Below, one piece after another: positions 1 through 5,761 of a stretch of DNA of 7,644 nt. The stretch covers positions 1 through 7,644 of the forward strand of contig JAGMCJ010000004.1 of assembly GCA_023129265.1 (NCBI GenBank), in the 5' to 3' direction. This DNA is from Thermoplasmata archaeon (GTDB lineage: Archaea; Thermoplasmatota; Thermoplasmata; RBG-16-68-12; JAGMCJ01). The position numbers and the translations under genes are program-made. A model generated the notes under the pieces. It worked only from the letters and a program-made list of their open reading frames with translations. It had not been told where the DNA came from and did no database searches. The stretch's first letter is position 1; the number at the start of each line of letters is the position of its first letter.

Positions 1-2004
1 GGTCTTGTATCCGTGAGAGAAGAGGGACCGCGCTCTTGCTCGCCCGATTCCTCGAAAGGATACCAAATCAAGAAGCTCCTCCTTCACACCATACCTTATC
101 CTGGGCATCAGGGCGCTGAGGGTCCTCGACTTGGACTTGTCGAATATCCTTGAGAGCTCCGTCATGGAGTGCATCAGCCATTCCGCCATGTCAACCCACC
201 TCCGGATGTCGCCGGGTCCGACACCGAACCTCTTCGTGATTGCATCCGCGGACTCCTCCTCGATCCAGCTCTGAAGGAGAGCGGCGGTCTTCACCTCCGC
301 AAGAAAGAACTCATAGTCATCATAGTCATCGTAGTCAATCAAGTACTCCTCGCTCGCGGCCAGTTCTTCCACCCACTCGTAGTCACCCCTTCGAAGATAT
401 AGCGTCGGCACGTCAGGAGTGGCGCATATCGCGTGAAGATAGGCGAACGCCGTGTCGCTCTTCCCGCCAAGTGCTGTCCTGAGAGTGACGGCCGACAATG
501 GATCGATGTACAGGTCAGATGTTCTCTTCCCGAAGAAGGTCGCTTTGTAGCCCTCTCCCGCCTCGATGAAGTCCTCCTTTGTGAGAAACTCAAGCACATC
601 ATCTATGATGTCCGAGATCGTCCAGACATCCGTCTTCTGAGCGAAGAACGTGCTCTCGATGAACGAGTTCAGCTCCTTTTCGGTCCTCACGTGACCCGTG
701 GCGATCGAGGAGAGTATGTGCATCCTCAGAGCGGGCCGTTGCCCCAGCTTTGAGTCGATGGATTCGGGCTCCGAGAGGAGGTAGTTCTCCATGATGAAGG
801 CGCTGTCGCCCGGCTTCTTCGCCAGGAGTATGGCCTCACCCTCCGTGTCGAACTGAGGTCTCCCCGCCCTTCCGGACATCTGCTTGACCTCCATCACGGG
901 AATGGGGACGTTCCCGTAGTTCGGATCGAACCTCGTTAGGTCCCGGACGACGACCCTTCTGGCGGGAAGGTTGATCCCCGCCGCCAATGTGGGCGTGGCA
1001 ACGATACACTTCACCAGCCCGGACTTGAAGTTCGCCTCCACCATCTTCCTTTGGTCGTTCGTGAGTCCCGCGTGGTGGAATGCGGCCGCGTATCGTATCC
1101 GTCTGGAAAGCCTAGCACCGAGGGACGTGGGCTCCTCCTGCCTTGACAGGAGCTTCCTGGACAGCATTGCCAGTTCCTTGATCGACGTTGGCTCCAGGAT
1201 GTCCTTGAGGTGCATCCCGACACGGCCCGAGAGCGCTTCGCTCGACCTTCTCGTGTTAACGAATATGAGGCACTGCCCGCCCTCCTTCACGACATCGAGA
1301 ACGAGGGAGCTCACATCGTCGCCACAATCATCTACGGTCTTTCTCGTCCCGTCCGCAAAGGATATCTCGCCCTCGTAGAAGATGCCCTCCTTGAGCGGGA
1401 CAGGGCGCCAATCGCTCGCGATGTGATCCGCGTTCAGCCATTCCGCGATCTCATCTGAGTTCTTTATCGTCGCGGAGAGAGCGAGTATCTGCGCCCTCGG
1501 GTTGATCTGCTTGAGCTTCGACAGGGTCACCTCGAGCGTGGGACCCCTTCCCGGGTCGTCGATCAGGTGTATCTCGTCCGCCACGACAACGCTCAGTTCC
1601 CGCAGCCAGTGAGCTCTGTGCCTCAGGAGGGAGTCCGCTTTCTCGGAGGTCGCTATGATGACATCGAACTTCTCGAGAGTGGGATCAGGGGCATCGTAGT
1701 CTCCGACGGAAACGCCAACTCGAATGCCCAAGCTCTCAAAGGCCTTGAAGTCCTCGTACTTCTCGGATGCGAGTGCCCTCAGCGGTACGATGTAGAGGGC
1801 CTTTCCCTTGCGCAGGACGGACTGAATGACCGCCAGGTAGGCGACGAGGGACTTACCGCTCGCGGTCGGAATCGCCAAAACGACGTTCTTCCCCTCCAAG
1901 GCAGGTCCCACGGCCTCAGCCTGGGGCGGATATAGCTCCTTGATTCCTTGCTCGGCGAGTATGTCGACTATTCTGGAGTCTACGTCGATGTCGGAAACCC
2001 TCAT
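1..2004 (-). CDS. hel308: Hel308 family ATP-dependent DNA helicase (3' end beyond window)
   Basis: This is a superfamily 2, Ski2-like DNA helicase; known Hel308 proteins unwind DNA 3' to 5' and act in the cytoplasm at stalled or recombining replication forks. I translated 668 codons without a stop. Visible motifs, in order: PPQAEAV (Q-motif region, 26-32), Walker A AIPTASGKS (44-52), DEIH Walker B (143-146), RGPTLEV (153-159), LSAT (176-179), IFVNTRR (247-253), FHHAGL (309-314), ATPTLAAGINLPA (336-348) and the arginine-finger motif QMSGRAGRPQFD (375-386). The winged-helix and ratchet region follows, with LYIDP (499-503) and a GVGPGDIRR motif, then the start of a C-terminal helix-hairpin-helix (SFRGIGRARARSLF, about 649-662). 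Family members are usually about 700-760 residues, so only the last few dozen are missing. The ATG at 2004 is chosen because the only nearby upstream ATG is out of frame and stops at once. It lies 101 bases after the cysteine-rich gene and probably has its own promoter. The helicase motifs look intact. Confidence 0.95.
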   Translation of the reverse strand, partial: MRVSDIDVDSRIVDILAEQGIKELYPPQAEAVGPALEGKNVVLAIPTASGKSLVAYLAVIQSVLRKGKALYIVPLRALASEKYEDFKAFESLGIRVGVSVGDYDAPDPTLEKFDVIIATSEKADSLLRHRAHWLRELSVVVADEIHLIDDPGRGPTLEVTLSKLKQINPRAQILALSATIKNSDEIAEWLNADHIASDWRPVPLKEGIFYEGEISFADGTRKTVDDCGDDVSSLVLDVVKEGGQCLIFVNTRRSSEALSGRVGMHLKDILEPTSIKELAMLSRKLLSRQEEPTSLGARLSRRIRYAAAFHHAGLTNDQRKMVEANFKSGLVKCIVATPTLAAGINLPARRVVVRDLTRFDPNYGNVPIPVMEVKQMSGRAGRPQFDTEGEAILLAKKPGDSAFIMENYLLSEPESIDSKLGQRPALRMHILSSIATGHVRTEKELNSFIESTFFAQKTDVWTISDIIDDVLEFLTKEDFIEAGEGYKATFFGKRTSDLYIDPLSAVTLRTALGGKSDTAFAYLHAICATPDVPTLYLRRGDYEWVEELAASEEYLIDYDDYDDYEFFLAEVKTAALLQSWIEEESADAITKRFGVGPGDIRRWVDMAEWLMHSMTELSRIFDKSKSRTLSALMPRIRYGVKEELLDLVSFRGIGRARARSLFSHGYKT
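312..338. repeat. 9-bp tandem repeat inside hel308 (acidic Tyr-Asp run)
   Basis: Three adjacent 9-base units on the plus strand: CATAGTCAT, CATAGTCAT, then the degenerate CGTAGTCAA. In the helicase frame they encode the run YDDYDDY at residues 558-564, just before EFFLAEVKTA. Many Hel308 proteins have a variable acidic segment near this point, so this is probably a small length-variable patch in the ratchet region, not a functional element in DNA. Confidence 0.6.
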
Positions 2005-2025
2005 TGTGTGGTCATGGCTCGAATG

Positions 2026-2041
2026 AATCAAATACCTTTCC
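2026..2041 (-). promoter_or_regulatory. Putative BRE/TATA promoter of hel308
   Basis: On the minus strand GGAAAG (2041-2036, BRE-like) is followed by GTATTTGATT (2035-2026, TATA-like). The TATA centre lies about 26 bases upstream of the hel308 ATG. Archaeal transcription usually starts 22-27 bases after the TATA centre, so the transcript would begin at or very near the start codon. No Shine-Dalgarno sequence is seen just before that ATG, which fits leaderless initiation. The TATA box is not a perfect consensus. Confidence 0.45.
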
Positions 2042-2105
2042 AATTCGACATTACTGGAGCTTGTGGTACTGCGTCCCGCAAAGTTGCAGGTCCCTGTGAG
2101 GTGCG

Positions 2106-2300
2106 CTAGCGGGAATAGACCTCTATGAACCTACTGAGGGACCTGTCGTACGTTTTCTCGACCTCAGGCGGGAAAAGACACCCTGGGAGTTCCTTGTGCT
2201 GCCAGTGGTATCTGATGCACTCGCAGCAGACGCCCTTGTGGCTGCAACCGGGATAGGTGCACGTGCACGATTCTTTGTTCTCCTCCTCCCTGCATTCCAT
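2106..2300 (-). CDS. Small cysteine-rich protein, DUF6485-like
   Basis: This 64-residue protein has eight cysteines (3, 12, 14, 19, 25, 26, 28, 41) arranged as C-x8-C-x-C-x4-C-x5-CC-x-C, followed by YH (31-32), LPGC (38-41), FPPEVEKTYDRS (43-54) and a short C-terminal segment. From memory this matches DUF6485, a family of short prokaryotic proteins of unknown function; that match was not searched. The cysteine and histidine spacing suggests metal binding, zinc or possibly iron-sulfur, but this is inference. There is no signal peptide or membrane segment, so it should be cytoplasmic. The ATG at 2300 is supported by a strong ribosome binding site. The gene begins 33 bases after the stop of the propeller gene and has no clear promoter of its own in that gap, so co-transcription is likely. 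An overlapping frame (2123-2308) lacks the conserved cysteines and was discarded. Confidence 0.8.
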   Translation of the reverse strand: MECREEENKESCTCTYPGCSHKGVCCECIRYHWQHKELPGCLFPPEVEKTYDRSLSRFIEVYSR

Positions 2301-2302
2301 GA

Positions 2303-2309
2303 GATCACC
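2303..2309 (-). promoter_or_regulatory. Shine-Dalgarno GGTGATC before the cysteine-rich gene
   Basis: The minus-strand sequence GGTGATCTC stands directly before the ATG at 2300. GGTGATC is fully complementary to GATCACC, part of the conserved 3' end of archaeal 16S rRNA. GGTG ends five bases before the start codon. This decides the start and supports translation of an internal cistron. Confidence 0.65.
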
Positions 2310-2333
2310 GCACGAACAATGCCATTCGGAGGA

Positions 2334-5300
2334 TTAACCCTTTGCCCACTTGCTCCTTGTCAAGTATATGACCAAAACAATGATCGCTACGGCGAGAACC
2401 ACGGTCAGGCCTATCCAGAAGGACGTGTCGGTGTCCTCGGTACCACTCACCTCGATGACGTAAGGTTCCTCTTGCGGGTTGACGGACGGGCTTGTCACTT
2501 GGTTACCGCCAACGTCCGTCGCCTGAACATAGTACTCGATCCTCCCACTCTGGCCGGAAGTTTCGATTTGGAAGTAGTACTCGTCTGTCTGGCCCAACCG
2601 CTGCATCTCGTGAGGGACGAATGCGGTTCCGCCTATCGGCTTGACGTAGACAACGACCCGCTCGATACCCACGTCGTCGGAGACCCTTATTGTGATGTTC
2701 ACGGTTGAACCTGCGGAAGCCGATTCCACGGCATCATGCTGCAGCAAGTCTGGTGGGACATCGTCCTCAATCTCCACTATTCCATCGCCGTATGCTGGAT
2801 ATCTGCCTCCTGCGCCAATGATGTTCTCAGCGGTTATGAAGAAACTGACCCTCCCCACAGCTGTCTGGGCGGGTATCACACTCATCCACGAGCCGTCGAA
2901 GTCGGATCCGGACACAAGCGTCATGTTCGCTTCTGTGTAGTTCTCTTCCAGGACTCCTTTGTAGGAGAGCGTGACTGAGACCACGCCCCATTCATCGGAG
3001 ATGTTGCACGTAATCGGGATGTCCTCGAACGTGCTCTGGGCTTCATTGAACTGGCACTCGACCAGCGGTGGCTTGGCTGTTGTGAAATGCCATCTGAACC
3101 TGTCTTTCATCGAGGTTCCTGAAATGTCGACCACCGTCGACGAAATCTCGAGATCGTAGGTTACGTCCGGCAAGAGGCCGAAGAAGGGCTCAAAGACCAC
3201 CGAATCCCCTTCGGCACTCCAGTTCCAGGTGCCGGCAGTGGGAGGGAAAATGTTGAAGGAGGATTCCAGTGACAACTGATCAACAGGCTCTGAGAACGTT
3301 ATCCGTATGTCGGTGTCAAGGAGAGCATTCGCGGAACCGTGACCCGGGAAGACGTCAAGAACTGAGGGAGGCCACGTGTCCGCAACCGTGTCCGCGAAGT
3401 AGACCGACGTGCTGATTCCTCTGTAATCCATCCACACAGCGTAGCATCCACCGCCCGAGTCCATCGTGATTGAGGGTGAGTACTGAGGCGATGTCCCTGT
3501 GTCATCGTTCACGGGGAAGGGCGTAAGAATCGGTTCCCAATATGGTTTGTCCGCTCTTGGCAGCACGATTTCAGCACTAGTAATCGGCCCGCCTGGCTCG
3601 ATGTCCCCAGAGATCGCAATCAGAGGTTCGCCAAGGTCATAGCGCCCATCCAAGGAGGCGTCGAGGAACATCAGGTCATCGCTGTCCACGAAGGAAGAGA
3701 GGGTGTCATTGAATGCCAGGTCCGATGAGCCGTTGTATATCCTGAAATCGTAGGAATCAAAGCGACCGGGAAGACCTCTGTCAATCCACAGTGAGATCTT
3801 GTTGAAGCTCGCGTTGGACGCGGATGAGGCGTCATTTGTGAAGGAGACATTTATCGACTTGAGGTCGGGAATCGTCCTGAAGCCAAGGGACATCAGGTCT
3901 ATCGTCGTGGTCTCAGCCGCCCCGCCAGTGTTCACGATCGGGAGGATGGGGATGTCTCCAGAGAGCCCTCTCGAGATGTTAAGGATAGAGGTGCCATCGT
4001 ACGAGCTGTCCGTCCTGTAGGTGACCTCGATATCCGCCCTGCTTATCGGATCATCGTTCTCCAGACCGAAGTTCTCGGGGTTGATGCCGGCGTCCTTGGC
4101 GTGCGCGATGTCGAACCATCCGATGGACATGGTCTCGGACTGCTCCACGGAGTAGTAGAAGCCATCAACGAGCCTCAGGAAGTTCACGTAGTTCCCAGTG
4201 GTCGTGTCCCAGTCGGATTTCAGCTTCGGCTCGATGCTCGGATAGGAAAGAACGGGAGTCTCCAGGACTATGTCATCATCGAGTCCCCAGCCATCTGAGT
4301 TCTCGTCGAAGTATACCAGGCTCTCTCCCATCAAATCCTCTTGAAGGTTCGCCTTACCAGCAAGGACTATCTCATCAGGAGAGTCGGTGCCGTCCAGCCT
4401 ACCGTGGTCCAGTCTGCCGTTGCCATCGTCCAGAACCACCGCTTCTCCGGGATCGCGGTGACCATTAGGCGTGAGAACGTCGTCGAAGAAGTAGTTCCCG
4501 CCGAAGAGCGATACTGCCGGGAGGAATCCAGCTCCTTCAGACCTCGCAAGGTAGATGTTGTAGTTCCCTGAGCGGCTCTCCGCCCAGGAAACGTAGATGA
4601 TGTCGCCCCCGCGTGAGACTTCGATGACAGGCGTCTGATGGCTCGTCCCCCTGCCGTCCGTGACGCGTGAGGTGAAGTTGACGAAGAGGGGCTCAGTGAA
4701 GTGAATGCCATCGGATGACGTCGAGTAGAGGATGGATGGTTCCCCATACTCGAGCTCGTCGTCCCAAACCACGTGCAGGACATCATCTCCGTCGATGGCT
4801 AAGGACGGATTCGACTGCAGAATCTCCTTATATACGTGGTTCACACGCACGTTCTGACCGAAGCTCATCCCATTGTCGGTCGAGTTGGAGATGAAGATGT
4901 CTGTGTCGTCGACGCCGAGGCCCTGCTGGATTGTTCCTGTCCTGCCGTCCGCCCAGACGACGTACACCTTTCCATTTGTGTCCGCCTCGATCTGTGGATT
5001 GTACCTTCCGTTCTTCTTGCTGTCGCTTACGGTCACGGGCTCTGAGAACGTTTGACCGCCATCGCTCGACACGCTTGCCCTGATGTCGAGATAGTCGTCG
5101 ACCCATGCAACATATATGATATCGTTCTCCTCGTCGATGGCGATGCTCGGTATGGATGAATTCGTGTCGGACTGCCAAACTGCAACGTCTGACGAGAAAT
5201 GCCTTCCATCGGAGGACTGCGAGAAGTAGATGTCCGTGGCAACGTTCCTGCCGTCTACCCATACAACACAGACCCTTCCGTTTCCCGCGGCAATGTCGGG

Positions 5301-5585
5301 GAAACTCGAATGTTTTCCATCGCCTGGGTTGTCGTTCACTATCACAGGCTCAGAGAATGTTGTACCGTTGTTCCTAGACACTGACAGTAAGATATCGAGG
5401 TCCCCCAATCCCTTGTCCTGCCAAGCAATGTAGACGGCGCGATCGTCGGAGGCAATAGCGGGCCAACTCGCCATCACACCGGAATCACTGAGGAGGACGT
5501 TGGGCTCGTGCCCCTCAACTGGCATCATCACGATTGAGGATCCTAGCAGCACGAGTACAGAAGTGAAGAGGAGAACACGCCTCAT
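2334..5585 (-). CDS. Secreted, C-terminally anchored Asp-box propeller / Ig-like surface protein
   Basis: The 1083-residue protein has a signal peptide (RR, then a hydrophobic stretch 4-20, likely cleavage near 25) and a C-terminal transmembrane helix (about 1055-1075) with the basic tail RSKWAKG, so nearly all of it lies outside the cell. Six repeats fill 41-363; each runs P-x-I-A, a VYVVW-like strand, a DIY-like strand and usually an Asp box such as SSDGGQTF (173-180) or SSDGIHF (290-296). A seventh repeat at 703-740 (SPSITMDS, YAVWMD, SVYF) is separated from them by an insert of about 320 residues. Residues 738-836 resemble an SbsA-type Ig-like (Big_5) domain, with ITFSEPVD and a closing WHFTT. 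Two further Ig-like modules (about 840-935 and 945-1047) precede the helix. Fourteen N-x-S/T sequons suggest heavy glycosylation. Asp-box propellers include sialidases, but the catalytic FRIP motif and an arginine triad are not seen, so a binding or structural role is more likely. Ligand unknown. The ATG at 5585 fits the signal peptide, ribosome binding site and promoter. Confidence 0.93.
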   Translation of the reverse strand: MRRVLLFTSVLVLLGSSIVMMPVEGHEPNVLLSDSGVMASWPAIASDDRAVYIAWQDKGLGDLDILLSVSRNNGTTFSEPVIVNDNPGDGKHSSFPDIAAGNGRVCVVWVDGRNVATDIYFSQSSDGRHFSSDVAVWQSDTNSSIPSIAIDEENDIIYVAWVDDYLDIRASVSSDGGQTFSEPVTVSDSKKNGRYNPQIEADTNGKVYVVWADGRTGTIQQGLGVDDTDIFISNSTDNGMSFGQNVRVNHVYKEILQSNPSLAIDGDDVLHVVWDDELEYGEPSILYSTSSDGIHFTEPLFVNFTSRVTDGRGTSHQTPVIEVSRGGDIIYVSWAESRSGNYNIYLARSEGAGFLPAVSLFGGNYFFDDVLTPNGHRDPGEAVVLDDGNGRLDHGRLDGTDSPDEIVLAGKANLQEDLMGESLVYFDENSDGWGLDDDIVLETPVLSYPSIEPKLKSDWDTTTGNYVNFLRLVDGFYYSVEQSETMSIGWFDIAHAKDAGINPENFGLENDDPISRADIEVTYRTDSSYDGTSILNISRGLSGDIPILPIVNTGGAAETTTIDLMSLGFRTIPDLKSINVSFTNDASSASNASFNKISLWIDRGLPGRFDSYDFRIYNGSSDLAFNDTLSSFVDSDDLMFLDASLDGRYDLGEPLIAISGDIEPGGPITSAEIVLPRADKPYWEPILTPFPVNDDTGTSPQYSPSITMDSGGGCYAVWMDYRGISTSVYFADTVADTWPPSVLDVFPGHGSANALLDTDIRITFSEPVDQLSLESSFNIFPPTAGTWNWSAEGDSVVFEPFFGLLPDVTYDLEISSTVVDISGTSMKDRFRWHFTTAKPPLVECQFNEAQSTFEDIPITCNISDEWGVVSVTLSYKGVLEENYTEANMTLVSGSDFDGSWMSVIPAQTAVGRVSFFITAENIIGAGGRYPAYGDGIVEIEDDVPPDLLQHDAVESASAGSTVNITIRVSDDVGIERVVVYVKPIGGTAFVPHEMQRLGQTDEYYFQIETSGQSGRIEYYVQATDVGGNQVTSPSVNPQEEPYVIEVSGTEDTDTSFWIGLTVVLAVAIIVLVIYLTRSKWAKG
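3546..4505 (-). other. Large insert between propeller blades 6 and 7
   Basis: Residues about 361-680 interrupt the blade pattern. The insert begins and ends with acidic, calcium-loop-like segments: G375-HRDPGE, D427-x-N-x-DG-x5-D438, and D642-x-S-x-DG-x-x-D650-x-x-E653, the last with canonical EF-hand spacing. Between them (about 453-617) is a beta-rich region containing ADIEVTYRTDSSYDG and INVSFTNDAS, which is suggestive of a galactose-binding-like jelly roll. The fold is inferred from pattern only. Reading frame and composition continue smoothly, so this is part of the gene and not a disrupting element. Confidence 0.6.
4497..5465 (-). repeat. Six tandem propeller-blade repeats (protein level)
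   Basis: Repeats occupy residues about 41-85, 95-138, 145-188, 196-250, 259-304 and 318-363 of the surface protein. Each has a conserved Trp at the end of the second strand (W55, W109, W161, W211, W274, W334). Asp-box-like turns are SRNNGTTF, SSDGRHF, SSDGGQTF, STDNGMSF and SSDGIHF; the sixth blade has the degenerate SEGAGF. The fourth is longer by about nine residues. DNA similarity between units is low, so this is an old protein repeat and not a recent tandem duplication. Confidence 0.8.
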
Positions 5586-5592
5586 TCGTCGC

Positions 5593-5599
5593 CCACTCC
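5593..5599 (-). promoter_or_regulatory. Ribosome binding site GGAGTGG of the propeller gene
   Basis: The minus-strand sequence GGAGTGG has its GGAG core ten bases before the ATG at 5585. Spacing is slightly long but acceptable. It would fall almost at the 5' end of the transcript predicted from the TATA box. Confidence 0.45.
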
Positions 5600-5622
5600 G
5601 TGTTGATAGATTACCTCTGGGC

Positions 5623-5636
5623 TATAAATCCTTTTC
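5623..5636 (-). promoter_or_regulatory. BRE/TATA promoter of the propeller surface gene
   Basis: On the minus strand GAAAAGG (5636-5630) is followed directly by ATTTATA (5629-5623), a good archaeal BRE plus TATA pair. A start site 25 bases downstream falls near 5600, giving a leader of about 15 bases before the ATG at 5585. It lies in the 176-base gap after the PKD protein gene, so this gene is probably transcribed independently of its upstream neighbour. The rest of that gap shows no clear T-run terminator. Confidence 0.6.
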
Positions 5637-5761
5637 TTGGGCATCCATCCCGTGGGGCCTTCGGGTCTAACCGAGACTCGCAGTACCGAAGCAGGACTCT
5701 GAGACCCTTCTGGCTTACCCTCAAGGATGCACTAAGTCAATACTGTTTACGTGTGAAGAGA

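Noticed and set aside
971..1378. 135-codon open frame on the plus strand opposite hel308
   Set aside because: It lies wholly opposite conserved helicase motifs (IV to V); it has no recognisable domain and is a shadow of the real gene.
2005..2105. Possible RNA gene or small gene between hel308 and the cysteine-rich gene
   Set aside because: The 101 bases hold the hel308 promoter; I found no stable hairpin, tRNA-like fold or credible small reading frame.
2196..2708. 170-codon open frame on the plus strand
   Set aside because: It spans the cysteine-rich gene and the 3' end of the propeller gene on the opposite strand; both have family-level support and this frame has none.
4367..5262. Two minus-strand frames (4367-4786 and 4828-5262) inside the propeller gene
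   Set aside because: They are Ser/Thr- or Arg-rich alternative-frame readings of the propeller coding region, whose own frame shows clear repeats.
4497..5465. Sialidase (neuraminidase) function for the Asp-box propeller
   Set aside because: Asp boxes are present, but no FRIP motif, catalytic arginine triad or Tyr/Glu nucleophile pair could be seen; Asp boxes also occur in many non-enzymatic propellers.
5663..5707. Inverted repeat GGGTCT...AGACCC in the gap, considered as a terminator
   Set aside because: Only six base pairs match at the ends, the interior does not pair well, and no T-run follows on the minus strand.
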